Shown: positions 43,415 through 51,772 of the stretch, in pieces | How positions within the stretch are numbered: position 1 is the first letter of the stretch | Layout: each line of letters begins with the position of its first letter | DNA from: Paramesorhizobium deserti | Lineage (GTDB): Bacteria; Pseudomonadota; Alphaproteobacteria; Rhizobiales; Rhizobiaceae | Length of the DNA: 64,000 nt | Assembly: GCF_001558695.1 (NCBI RefSeq) | Contig: NZ_LNTU01000002.1 | Location: 88,966 to 152,965 of the forward strand | Direction: 5' to 3' | Program-made: the position numbers and the translations under genes | The notes under the pieces: generated by a model | Told to the model about the DNA's origin: nothing | What the model saw: the letters and a program-made list of their open reading frames with translations, nothing else | Databases searched by the model: none

Positions 43415-44141
43415 TGACCGCTCCCTTGCCGAGATAGGCTTCGATGACGGCCGGATGGCTGCGCACATGGGCGGCATCGCCTTCCGCGATCGTGTGGCCT
43501 GAAGCGAGCACGTGAAGTCGGGAACAAAGGCGCATAATCAGGCCCATGTCGTGGTCGATGATGAGAAGACCGAGCCCGCTTTTTTTCGGCAGTTCGGCAA
43601 GGATATGAAGCAGTGTTTCCGTCTCGGCGTCGTTCATGCCGGCTGCCGGCTCGTCGAGCAGCAGGAAACGCGGCTCGGCGGCGAGCGCGCGGGCAATCTC
43701 GACGCGGCGCTTGTCGCCATAGCTCAGGCTTTCGCCAAGCTCATCCGCCTTGACGGTCAGGCCGAGCTCGCCGAGCAGCATCTTGGCGCTTTGCGATGCC
43801 ACGGCGCGGGATGCGCCCTTGGCAAGCGCGGCGACCTCGACGTTTTCCATCACGGTCATTGTGTTGAAAAGGCGGGCGATCTGGAAGGAACGACTCACGC
43901 CCCGCAGCGCGATTTCGCGCGGGCTGAGGCCGGAAAGGGTAGTGTCGCCGAGGGTGATCTGGCCGGTCGCCAGTTTCACCTGGCCGGTGATGGCGTTGAT
44001 AAGGGTCGTCTTGCCGGAGCCGTTCGGCCCGATCAGGCCAACGATCTCCCCGGTCGCGACAAAGAGCGACACCTGGTCGAGGGCGCGGAGGCCGGTGAAC
44101 TCCACCGACACGTCGTTTACCACGAGACGCGTTTCAGACAT
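43407..44141 (-). CDS. livG: ABC transporter ATP-binding protein, LivG family
   Basis: A 244-residue LivG-type ATPase with Walker A GPNGSGKTT, GVSRSFQIARLFNTMTVMENVEVA (Q-loop region), a signature ESLSYGDKRRVEIARAL, and Walker B RFLLLDEPAAGMN. LivG proteins carry the extended C-terminus ending with an AYLG motif, here EAYLGKGAVNA. It follows the binding-protein gene across a hairpin. Confidence 0.94.
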   Translation of the reverse strand: MSETRLVVNDVSVEFTGLRALDQVSLFVATGEIVGLIGPNGSGKTTLINAITGQVKLATGQITLGDTTLSGLSPREIALRGVSRSFQIARLFNTMTVMENVEVAALAKGASRAVASQSAKMLLGELGLTVKADELGESLSYGDKRRVEIARALAAEPRFLLLDEPAAGMNDAETETLLHILAELPKKSGLGLLIIDHDMGLIMRLCSRLHVLASGHTIAEGDAAHVRSHPAVIEAYLGKGAVNA

Positions 44142-44160
44142 GGCTTTTCCGAAGGTAGCG

Positions 44161-44179
44161 GCCGGCCGCGAGGGCCGGC
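44161..44179 (-). other. intercistronic stem-loop after binding-protein gene
   Basis: GCCGGCC / GGCCGGC with a 5-base loop, seven perfect pairs, in the 54-bp gap between the LivK-like stop and the LivG start. No T-run follows in the direction of transcription. Confidence 0.7.
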
Positions 44180-44195
44180 TCGTAAATGGGAGCGA

Positions 44196-45365
44196 TCAGG
44201 GCTTCGGCAGGGATTCGGGCTTCCGCCATCCAATGAAGCTTGGCTTTCCGCCCTTGAGTTCGATGATGGCCGCGGCCTTGTTCGGCACGTGGCCTTCTTC
44301 CGTCGTACCGTAATCGAGATCGCCGGTCAGGAGCTTGAACTGGCCATCTTCAAGGGCCTTGGCAACGGCTGCGCCATCAGTCGACCCGGCAGCCTTTATC
44401 GCTTCGGCTATGAGCATGATCGTGTCCCAGCCCGTTGAGACGAAGGAGGTATCCGGCGCCTTGCCATGCATGGCGGTGTAGAGTTCGATGAATTTCGGCA
44501 TGTCTGGATGCGCTTCCGGGCCCATCCAGGTGTGGGTGACGAAATAGACGTCGTTGCCGAACTTCTCGCCGAGCGCCTCGTGCATGGCTGGATCGTCATA
44601 GGCATCGCCGCCGAGAATAGGCGCATCATAGCCGACTTCGCGCAAGGCGCGAATAATCACACCTATATCGGTGCCGTAGGACGAGACGAAGATCACGTCA
44701 GGCTTCTTTCCGAGCGCCTGGAGACGTGCGAGCTGAGCCGAAAAGTTGTTGTCGCCGTTCGTATAGGTGTCCTCGAGAATGATCTCGCCACCATCCGCCT
44801 TGAATTGCTCGACGAAGTATTTTGAGAGCGATTTGGTATAAGCAATGAACTGATCGGTGACGACATAGGCCGTCTTCCAGCCCCGCTCCTTGAAGGCATA
44901 GTCGGCCGCCGTCGCGCCCATCGTGGTGTTCCACATGGAAAGCGTGAACTGCTTGTCGCCCAGCGACCACGACGAATAGAGCGGGTCCGACGCGCAGGTG
45001 GAGATGCCGACGAGGTCGGCCGACTGCGCCTCGCGGCTTGCCGGCGAGCCAAAGTCGAAATCACACGGTGCGACGATGATTTGAGCGCCCTTGTCGATCA
45101 GTTCGACGGCGACGTTGCCGACGGTGACAGGATCGGACTTGCCATCGATATTGATGAACTCGATCTGCTTGCCAAGCACACCGCCATTGTCGTTCAAATA
45201 TTTCACGGCGACGAGCGCACCGTTATAGCCGGGGGTGTCGAGCGGCGCCTGGATGCCCGTCATCGACAACGCGCCGCCAATCACGATCTTCTCGTCGTCG
45301 GCAAGAGCTGTGGAACCGGCGACCGCGAAGCCCGCCGCCAGAAGCAATTTGGAAATCTTCATCAT
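44196..45365 (-). CDS. branched-chain amino acid-type ABC substrate-binding protein
   Basis: A 389-residue periplasmic binding protein of the Leu/Ile/Val family (type I fold). A Sec signal peptide (MMKISKLLLAAGFAVAGSTALA, cleaved before DDEK) is followed by IVIGGALSMTGIQAPLDTPGYNGALVAVKYLNDNG (key features G-x-L-S-x-TG). Long hinge segments and GDAYDDPAM are also seen. The ATG at 45365 has AAAGGGG seven bases upstream; longer in-frame starts lack a signal peptide. It is the first transporter gene of the Liv operon. Its ligand is probably an amino acid or amide. Confidence 0.92.
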   Translation of the reverse strand: MMKISKLLLAAGFAVAGSTALADDEKIVIGGALSMTGIQAPLDTPGYNGALVAVKYLNDNGGVLGKQIEFINIDGKSDPVTVGNVAVELIDKGAQIIVAPCDFDFGSPASREAQSADLVGISTCASDPLYSSWSLGDKQFTLSMWNTTMGATAADYAFKERGWKTAYVVTDQFIAYTKSLSKYFVEQFKADGGEIILEDTYTNGDNNFSAQLARLQALGKKPDVIFVSSYGTDIGVIIRALREVGYDAPILGGDAYDDPAMHEALGEKFGNDVYFVTHTWMGPEAHPDMPKFIELYTAMHGKAPDTSFVSTGWDTIMLIAEAIKAAGSTDGAAVAKALEDGQFKLLTGDLDYGTTEEGHVPNKAAAIIELKGGKPSFIGWRKPESLPKP

Positions 45366-45496
45366 GGTTGTTCCCCTTTGTGTTATGCCTTTCGGCAGTG
45401 AACTGATGAGCGGTCCCGTCTTTAGCTTTTGTTTTTGCGGTCCGCTTCCAGATATCTCCTTTGTTTCCGTCCCGTCGCTTCGATGTCCGATGCCCT

Positions 45497-46147
45497 TTAC
45501 TGCCCGATCTCCTTCAGCAGCGCGTCCGTTGATATCTGCCGGCAATATCCCTTGATTGCGCGCAACGACATTTCGTGGCGCTCGTCGGAATAGGTACCGC
45601 AAGCATCCGGGACGAGTGTAACGAGATAGCCAAGATCGCAGGCGTCGCGTATGGCCGATTCAACGCACTGGTCCGTCACAAGTCCGCAGAGCACGAGTTG
45701 CTTCACGCCCAGATTCCGCAGGATGTAATCGATATGGGTCGAGACGAAGACGCTTGATGAACTCTTCGGAAGTACGATCTCGTCTTCCAACGGCTCCAGT
45801 TCGTCGATCACCTTGCCGTCCCAGGACCCCTTCGGCACGTTGAAGCCCGTAATCTTATAGTCGAGGCTACGATCGCGGCCGTCCTTGGTAAGGCTCTCGA
45901 TTGTCGTGTGCAATACCTCGATACCCGCCTCGCGGAAGCCATGAAGAAGCTTCTGCATGTTAGGGATCGCGACGTCGTGGACGCGCTTGAAATAATAGCC
46001 GTATTTTCCCGCGATATCCGCGTCGGAGACGTCCTTGAACTCGCCGCCCTCGCGACGCACGGAAAAATTCTGGACGTCGATGAAAAGAATCGCGGACGCT
46101 GCCGGATCAAGAGGCACTTCGCGGGTCGTGAGATGGTCAGCGGCCAT
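45497..46147 (-). CDS. isochorismatase-family cysteine hydrolase
   Basis: A 216-residue cysteine hydrolase with the Asp in ILFIDVQNFSVRREGGEF, a Lys-containing segment LHTTIESLTKDGRDRSLDYK, and the catalytic Cys in LCGLVTDQCVESAIRDAC. It is a paralogue of the protein at 40106-40774, with which it shares DGRDRSL and TDQCV blocks. The ATG at 46147 has AAGGA nine bases upstream and overlaps the N-formylglutamate amidohydrolase gene by 11 bp. It probably hydrolyses an N-carbamoyl or amide substrate. Confidence 0.9.
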   Translation of the reverse strand: MAADHLTTREVPLDPAASAILFIDVQNFSVRREGGEFKDVSDADIAGKYGYYFKRVHDVAIPNMQKLLHGFREAGIEVLHTTIESLTKDGRDRSLDYKITGFNVPKGSWDGKVIDELEPLEDEIVLPKSSSSVFVSTHIDYILRNLGVKQLVLCGLVTDQCVESAIRDACDLGYLVTLVPDACGTYSDERHEMSLRAIKGYCRQISTDALLKEIGQ

Positions 46148-46952
46148 CAGTCTTTTCCTTGAGCAGGTCGGCGGCACGTTGCAGGGGGCCGGAGAGTCTT
46201 GCCGCCCAATCCACCTGTCCTTGCGCGTCGAAAATGAGATCATGGCGCACTTCCAGCAACACATGCGGAATGCGCCGCTTTTCCCCGTGCATGGGGATCG
46301 TATAGTCAGACATGTCGTCTACGATGTAAGGCTCGTTCAGCCGCACCATGATGTCCGGATTCGCGGCGCGAAACGTTTCCGCCAGCGCGTCGGCAAAGCG
46401 CCGGTCACGGTTGTGGAGAAGTCCGAGTTCGAAATTCCGGACAGCTCCTGTCGCGCGCATGACCGGCGTGAAACTGTGTACCGAGACGAGCATGGTCGGC
46501 CTCCCGGCCGCCTGGCGCTTGTCGAGCGCCTCCGAGATCGCCTCGTGCAGCGGCTGGTGGATTTCCTCGTAGCGCCGCTTGCGCTCCAGATGGCTGAGCG
46601 TGGTGTTAGCCGGGACGAGGGTGCCGTCGCTCTCTTCCACGAAACAATCGGCTGCGGCAAACGGCCGGTTGCAGTCGATCACGAGCCGACTGTAGCGCTG
46701 GAGGATGAGCGGTGCGTCGAGCTGTTCCGACAATCGCCGGGAAAGCCCATCAGCTCCCACATCATAGGCGATATGACGATCCATCTCCTCGGGCAATACA
46801 CCAAGGTCGCCGAGAGCAGCAGGCACCGCGCGTCCCGCATGCTCGCAGGTCAGGAACAGAGGCGACTGGCCTTCGGCGTTGACGCACTCCACCGGCGTGG
46901 GGTCGCCGGCCCCCAGCAAACGTGTCATCTCGCGATCCGCGGTTTTCAACAT
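46137..46952 (-). CDS. N-formylglutamate amidohydrolase-family protein
   Basis: A 271-residue FGase-family (PF05013-type) enzyme with LTCEHAGRAVPAALGDLG, DVGADGLSRRLSEQLDAPLILQ, the RLVIDCNRP motif, SVHSFTPVM with a metal- or substrate-linked His, and HVLLEVRHDLI. Family members hydrolyse N-formyl-amino acids or N-acyl amino acids and are found in hut and related operons. It is the first gene of this leftward unit, facing the RpiR gene. Beside two cysteine hydrolases it suggests stepwise removal of formyl, carbamoyl or amide groups (inference). Confidence 0.88.
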   Translation of the reverse strand: MLKTADREMTRLLGAGDPTPVECVNAEGQSPLFLTCEHAGRAVPAALGDLGVLPEEMDRHIAYDVGADGLSRRLSEQLDAPLILQRYSRLVIDCNRPFAAADCFVEESDGTLVPANTTLSHLERKRRYEEIHQPLHEAISEALDKRQAAGRPTMLVSVHSFTPVMRATGAVRNFELGLLHNRDRRFADALAETFRAANPDIMVRLNEPYIVDDMSDYTIPMHGEKRRIPHVLLEVRHDLIFDAQGQVDWAARLSGPLQRAADLLKEKTDGR

Positions 46953-47032
46953 GAGGATAAAGCCCCAATTGCCTCGCGAGACCGCCGATGGTCCGAGGCA
47001 GGATGACGATCAGTCAAAGAAATTTTTCGATC

Positions 47033-47062
47033 ATAGTCAATCTGATTTTTCCATTTGACTAT
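47033..47062. promoter_or_regulatory. candidate RpiR operator in the divergent promoter region
   Basis: The 8-bp perfect inverted repeat ATAGTCAA (47033-47040) and TTGACTAT (47055-47062) is separated by a 14-base spacer. It lies between the leftward amidohydrolase gene and the RpiR gene. AGTCAAA also occurs at 47012 and GAAATTTTTC near 47019, an AT-rich near-palindrome. Confidence 0.5.
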
Positions 47063-47110
47063 TTTTTTTCAGAACGCAAATATCGGTTCAACAAGGGAAA
47101 CGTGCAGCCG

Positions 47111-48010
47111 ATGAAGGATCTGACATTATCGCCTATCCGCGCGCGCATAAATGCCGTGGCGGACCATCTGACCGCCAGCGAACGCAAGATCGCCAATGCG
47201 ATCCTCGCCGACTATCCCTTCACGGGGCTCGAAAGCATCCAGCAACTCGCGACCAAGACGGGCGTGAGCGCGCCGTCGATCACGCGCTTCGTCAGCAAGA
47301 TCGGTTGTGGGGGCTTTCAAGACCTGCAGCGCCAGTTGATCGCCGAGTTGAAGGAAGGGCGGCGCTCGCCGCTCGATTTGAAATCGAGCCAGAAGCCCGT
47401 AGGCCATTCCGACTTCCTTTCAGAATATGTATCGCGTGTTTCAACAGTCATGCGGGAGATGGCGGAGACGGTCTCGCAGGCGCAGTTCGATATTCTTGCC
47501 AACCTTCTCGCTGATCGATCGCGCAACATCTTTCTGCTCGGCGGCCGCGTCAGCGACAGCATCGCCACCTTTTTCTCAGTACATCTGCACCAAATCCGCG
47601 GCGGCATCTACCATATGCCCGATAATCCGGAATTCTGGCCCGAGCACGTGCTGCGCATGCGCAAGAAGGATGTCGTTCTCCTCTTTGACTTCCGCCGTTA
47701 CCAGCCAAGTCTGGCACGACTTGCGGAAACCATTGCCGAAAAGCCGGGCGCCACGATCATCGTCATCACCGATAAATGGATGTCCCCTGCAGCCCGCAGC
47801 GCAGATCACATCGTCGCGTTGCCGATCGACGCCGGCACGGCCTGGGATACTGTCGCCTCGGCGATGGCCCTTGTCGAAGCGCTTATCGTGCGCGTCTCGG
47901 AGACAGACTGGGAGGCAACACAAAAACGCATCAACGACTGGGACGGCATTCGCTTCGCGATGCCGGGCTATGACCAGGACAGACTGGACGGGGACGGCGA
48001 TGAAACGTGA
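47111..48010 (+). CDS. RpiR-family transcriptional regulator (HTH + SIS)
   Basis: A 299-residue protein with an N-terminal RpiR helix-turn-helix (LTASERKIANAILADYPFTGLESIQQLATKTGVSAPSITRFVSKIG, seen in key residues SERKIA...APSITRF) and a C-terminal SIS sugar-isomerase-like sensor domain (FLLGGRVSDSIATFFSVHL, VVLLFDFRRYQPSL, IIVITDKWMSP). The ATG at 47111 has a weak ribosome site; a GTG at 47102 is an alternative, three codons upstream. It diverges from the amidohydrolase-Liv unit and overlaps the glutamine-synthetase-like gene by 11 bp, so it may control both. Confidence 0.9.
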   Translation: MKDLTLSPIRARINAVADHLTASERKIANAILADYPFTGLESIQQLATKTGVSAPSITRFVSKIGCGGFQDLQRQLIAELKEGRRSPLDLKSSQKPVGHSDFLSEYVSRVSTVMREMAETVSQAQFDILANLLADRSRNIFLLGGRVSDSIATFFSVHLHQIRGGIYHMPDNPEFWPEHVLRMRKKDVVLLFDFRRYQPSLARLAETIAEKPGATIIVITDKWMSPAARSADHIVALPIDAGTAWDTVASAMALVEALIVRVSETDWEATQKRINDWDGIRFAMPGYDQDRLDGDGDET

Positions 48011-49313
48011 AGAGATGGTGGTTGCCTGCTGCGGCGATCTTTCAGGCAAGGTGCGCGGAAAGGCCTTCCCGATTTCCCAGATGGAAAAACGGCTGAAGTG
48101 CGGCATCGGCTGGACACCGACCAATGTCCAGATCACGTGCTTCGATGCGATCGCAGAAAGTCCCTTCGGCTCGCTGGGCGATCTTGTGCTTATCCCGGAT
48201 GGGGCAACACTCGTCAGCATCAAGAGCGAGGAGAATGCGCCAAACGAAAATTTCGTCATCGGTAACATTCATTACACGGACGGCCGACCTTGGGAGTTCT
48301 GCACTCGCTCGATCCTTGAGGCAGCGCTCGAACGCCTGCGACAGGTTGCCGGTATCACGCTCTTCGGCGCATTCGAGCACGAATTCCAGATCAAGCATCT
48401 AACAAACGAAATCGGCAAGGCCTTCACGCTTAGCGGCTTTCAGGAGGAGCGATATTTCTGCGAGGCAGTCATTGCCGCCATGCGTGAGGCCGGTGTCACG
48501 CCGGATACAATCCTCAAGGAATTCGGAAGCGGCCAGTTCGAAGTCACCATGGGGCCACAGACGGGCGTGACGATCGCCGACCATTCGCTCATCACACGCG
48601 AACTGGTGGGCATGGTCGCACGTACCCTCGGCTACGAACCGACCTTTACGCCGATCCGCGATCCGGCCGGCGTCGGCAACGGCGTGCATGTGCATCTCAG
48701 CATGCTCGATGCCGCCGGCAATCCGGTGACCTACGACCCGAATGGCAAGCACGAACTGTCCGACATTGCTGGAAAATTCGTGGCCGGCATTCTGAAATAT
48801 CTGGACTCCATCATCGCCATCACCGCGCCGAGCGTCGTCTCGTATCTTCGGCTCACTCCACATCGCTGGAGCGCGGCTTTCAATAATCTCGGCTTCCGCG
48901 ACAGAGAAGCCGCGGTCCGCATCTGCCCGGTTTCTGACATCAGCGATATCGCCAAGGCAGCTCAGTTCAATTTCGAATTCCGAGCGGCTGATGCAGCCGC
49001 TAACCCTCATTTGGCGCTTGCGGCCATCGTTCATGCCGGCGCGCAAGGCATTGAGGAGGATCTGGATGTTCCTGAAGCAACGCAGGAGGACCTATCACTC
49101 CTGGATGCACAAACGTTGAATGCCAGTGGGTATGTTCGGTTGCCGCAAAATCTGGAGGTTGCCCTACAGCGTTTCAGGTCGAACCCGACCGTCTGCGGCT
49201 GGTTTCCGGAAGGCTTCCCCGATGTCTATGTAAAGCATAAGGAAGGTGAACTTGCTTATCTCGCCGACAAGACACAGGACCAGGTCTGCGCAGCCTACGA
49301 GGCGGTCTACTGA
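48000..49313 (+). CDS. glutamine-synthetase family protein (gamma-glutamyl ligase-like)
   Basis: A 437-residue GS-fold enzyme. The N-terminal beta-grasp part starts MVVACCGDLSGKVRGKAFP. Catalytic features include FGAFEHEFQIKHL (E-x-E), GSGQFEVTMGP, GNGVHVHLSM, and RLTPHRWSAAFNNLGFRDREAAVRICP (short of the usual N-R motif), with FEFRAADAAANPHLALAAI near the end. It probably ligates glutamate or another acid to an amine, as PuuA does, or makes an amide, rather than being central GlnA. The adenylylation Tyr region is not visible. The gene overlaps the RpiR gene and converges with the MDR gene. Confidence 0.9.
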   Translation: MKREEMVVACCGDLSGKVRGKAFPISQMEKRLKCGIGWTPTNVQITCFDAIAESPFGSLGDLVLIPDGATLVSIKSEENAPNENFVIGNIHYTDGRPWEFCTRSILEAALERLRQVAGITLFGAFEHEFQIKHLTNEIGKAFTLSGFQEERYFCEAVIAAMREAGVTPDTILKEFGSGQFEVTMGPQTGVTIADHSLITRELVGMVARTLGYEPTFTPIRDPAGVGNGVHVHLSMLDAAGNPVTYDPNGKHELSDIAGKFVAGILKYLDSIIAITAPSVVSYLRLTPHRWSAAFNNLGFRDREAAVRICPVSDISDIAKAAQFNFEFRAADAAANPHLALAAIVHAGAQGIEEDLDVPEATQEDLSLLDAQTLNASGYVRLPQNLEVALQRFRSNPTVCGWFPEGFPDVYVKHKEGELAYLADKTQDQVCAAYEAVY

Positions 49314-49368
49314 CGGCGCCTCCCAGGCTGCGCCACCTTCGCATTCCTCACAATCCCGCTGCAGGCAA

Positions 49369-50391
49369 TCAACCAAATCCATGGTCGATGCGAATGATTG
49401 TCTTAAGCCCTGTTGTTGTTCCGCTGAGCAGCCTTTCGTAAGCCGACGGGAGTTCGTCAATCGTTATCTCCTCGTCGATGAGCTGACGCAACGCGGGCTC
49501 AAGCGATGGAAGCAGAGAGACGGCCTCTGACAGTTCATCCGCGAACGCATGGCAACCGACCAGCGAGATCTCGCGTTCGACAAGAACGTTCGGATCGAGA
49601 TCGATGCGTCCATGAGTGATGCCGACCAGCGCCACCGAGCCCCCGCCGGACAGGAGGTTCACAAGCCTGGCAAGCACGGCGATATTGCCGGTCGCATCGA
49701 TTGCGTAGCGCAGGGTTCCATTGCCCAAAGCGGCGGCAATCGAATCGCGGTCGAGCTCCACGACCTTCGCCCCGGTAACCTTGGCCACAAGTGCCGCACG
49801 TGCAGCATTGCGGTCGACAACGAGAAGCGGCCCCTGATGGAGCCGAGCGAAAAGCACCGCAGCCAGCCCACCTATCGGGCCGCAGCCGACCACGAGAACC
49901 GGTTCATGGCGAGGAACGGGCTGTCTGCGCAATACATGTAAGGCTACCGCCAGGGGCTCCGCCATCGCGGCAATTGCAGGATCCAACGCGGCAGGATGCT
50001 TGACCAGCAGGCGTGCGGGAAGCTCCGTTTCTTCGGCGAAGCCGCCGTCACAAACCTCGCCGACAAAACCAAGCCGTTCACAGACATTATGGCGACCACT
50101 CTCGCAGGCGGCGCATGCGCCACACCAGAAACGGCTGTCGGCGACTACGAGATCGCCGGCGGCGAAGTCCGCGACACCCGCGCCAGTCGCCATGACAACG
50201 CCAGCGAATTCATGACCAGCGACCGAAGGAGACCGGGTGATCCATTGTCCGGTGCGATAGTTATGAAGATCCGAGCCGCAAATGCCGGCGGCTGTGATGG
50301 CGAGCCGCACCCAGCCGGGCTCTGGCACGCCTGGAGCTTCGATCTCTTCGACGCGCAGATCACCGGCCGCATAGAGTCTCGCCGCCTTCAT
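49369..50391 (-). CDS. zinc-dependent MDR alcohol dehydrogenase
   Basis: A 340-residue medium-chain dehydrogenase of the L-idonate/threonine/sorbitol-dehydrogenase group. Catalytic zinc residues are in AGICGSDLHNYRTGQW (Cys and Asp) and VAGHEFAGVV (His-Glu). Structural zinc cysteines are in CGACAACESGRHNVC, and the cofactor motif is VVGCGPIGGLAAVLF. The ATG at 50391 is preceded by GAGGAAAGG. It is 11 bp after the HisD-like gene and is the last gene of this operon. The substrate is probably a polyol. Confidence 0.91.
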   Translation of the reverse strand: MKAARLYAAGDLRVEEIEAPGVPEPGWVRLAITAAGICGSDLHNYRTGQWITRSPSVAGHEFAGVVMATGAGVADFAAGDLVVADSRFWCGACAACESGRHNVCERLGFVGEVCDGGFAEETELPARLLVKHPAALDPAIAAMAEPLAVALHVLRRQPVPRHEPVLVVGCGPIGGLAAVLFARLHQGPLLVVDRNAARAALVAKVTGAKVVELDRDSIAAALGNGTLRYAIDATGNIAVLARLVNLLSGGGSVALVGITHGRIDLDPNVLVEREISLVGCHAFADELSEAVSLLPSLEPALRQLIDEEITIDELPSAYERLLSGTTTGLKTIIRIDHGFG

Positions 50392-50402
50392 GCCCTTTCC
50401 TC

Positions 50403-51725
50403 TCACGCCCGCAGATACGCATTACGGACATCCGATACCGCGTTCTCATGCGACGAGAAACCTTCGTAGCGGGCAAGCGTACGCGCATGTTTCGCGAATT
50501 CCGGATAAGCTGACGCGGTCACATAGCCGATCGAGGAGCGCTTGACGAAATCCGTCACGGAAAGCGGACCGAAGGTGCGCGCCCACCGGCTGGTTGGCAG
50601 GACCGCGTTCGGACCGAGGCCGAAATTGCCGATGCTAACGGGTGTATGTGGTCCCATGAGGATTTCGGAAGCCTCGGTAATATGGCCGAGATGCGCGAAC
50701 GGGTCCGTGGAGAGTATCTCCAGATGTTCCGGCGCATAGTCGTTGACGAAACGATAGCTTTCCTCGACAGACGGGGTAAGGACAATGCCGCCGCATTTCC
50801 CGCCGAGCACCGCGCTTGAAAACTGGACACGCTGTTCGGTCATCCGCGCCCAGTGCCCTGGCAATGCCTCGAGCGCCTCGTCCGCGACGCGGCGGCTGTG
50901 AGTGACGAGATAGGCGGAAGAATCCGGGCCATGTTCGGCCTCCACGAGAAGATCGAGCGCAGCCAGGCCGCCATGAACCGTGTCGTCCGCGAAAATGACT
51001 GCCTCGGACGGGCCGGCGGGGAGGCCCGGATCGATAACCCCGGCAAGAAGGCGTTTCGCCGCAACCACCCAAGGGCTGCCTGGGCCGACGATCTTGAGCG
51101 CGGGCTTGATCGTCTCGGTGCCGTAGGCGGCTGCCGCGACTGCCTGGGCTCCGCCGCATTTATAGACCGTTTCCACGCCAGCAAGCCTCGCGGCGACCAG
51201 GGTCGCGGCATCGACCGTGCCATCGGGCGCCGGCGGCGTGAAGATGGCAATTTCCGGGACACCGGCAACGACGGCGGGAACAGCGGTCATCATGGTGACA
51301 GACGGGAACGCGCCTTTGCCACGCGGAATATAGAGTGCCACCGATTTGATCGGCGTGAAGCGGTCACCAGCATAGGCGCCGGGATGCATCTCCTTCAACC
51401 ACATGGCCTCGGGCTTCTGCTCTTCGTGAAAATGCCGGATATTGTCGATTCCGAACTGAATCGCTTCGATGACGTCCTTCTCGACCATATCGAAGGCGGC
51501 GTCGAACTCGGCTTTCGTTGCCTTCAGCCTATCGTGATCCAGGTTCGCCTTGTCGAGTTCGCGACCAAGGCGCACCAATGCGACGTCCCCCTCCGTTCTC
51601 ACCGCGTCGATGATCGGCTTCACCTTTTCGATGAAACCGGAAAGATCGGTTTCCGAGCGCCGCAGAAGTGCTGCCCGCGCGGCGGCATCCAGTTTGACGA
51701 GTTCGTGGAAGGAGACGTTGGTCAT
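50403..51725 (-). CDS. HisD-family dehydrogenase with changed metal-site residues
   Basis: A 440-residue HisD-like protein with IPRGKGAFPSVTMM, YKCGGAQAVAAAAYGTETI, LPAGPSEAVIFADDT and APEHLEI, where Glu333-His334 match the catalytic pair. At positions equivalent to the E. coli HisD zinc ligands, Gln259 is Glu262 (in VEAEHG), His262 is His265, Asp360 is Asn367 (SIGNFGLG) and His419 is His426 (GFSSHENA). His367 of the GPNHVLPT motif becomes Ala374 (GPNAVLPT). ATG at 51725 has AAGGA upstream. It sits between a PotC-type permease gene (47 bp) and the MDR gene (11 bp), and is not expected to make histidine. Confidence 0.87.
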   Translation of the reverse strand: MTNVSFHELVKLDAAARAALLRRSETDLSGFIEKVKPIIDAVRTEGDVALVRLGRELDKANLDHDRLKATKAEFDAAFDMVEKDVIEAIQFGIDNIRHFHEEQKPEAMWLKEMHPGAYAGDRFTPIKSVALYIPRGKGAFPSVTMMTAVPAVVAGVPEIAIFTPPAPDGTVDAATLVAARLAGVETVYKCGGAQAVAAAAYGTETIKPALKIVGPGSPWVVAAKRLLAGVIDPGLPAGPSEAVIFADDTVHGGLAALDLLVEAEHGPDSSAYLVTHSRRVADEALEALPGHWARMTEQRVQFSSAVLGGKCGGIVLTPSVEESYRFVNDYAPEHLEILSTDPFAHLGHITEASEILMGPHTPVSIGNFGLGPNAVLPTSRWARTFGPLSVTDFVKRSSIGYVTASAYPEFAKHARTLARYEGFSSHENAVSDVRNAYLRA

Positions 51726-51772
51726 TGGACTTTCCTTCTGGTCGGCGGTGCCTGGCCGCCCGCGTCCTGTTA

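Noticed and set aside
47427..47999. N-terminal extension of the glutamine-synthetase frame
   Set aside because: The 191 additional codons overlap the RpiR gene in another frame and show no GS similarity, so the start was placed at 48000.
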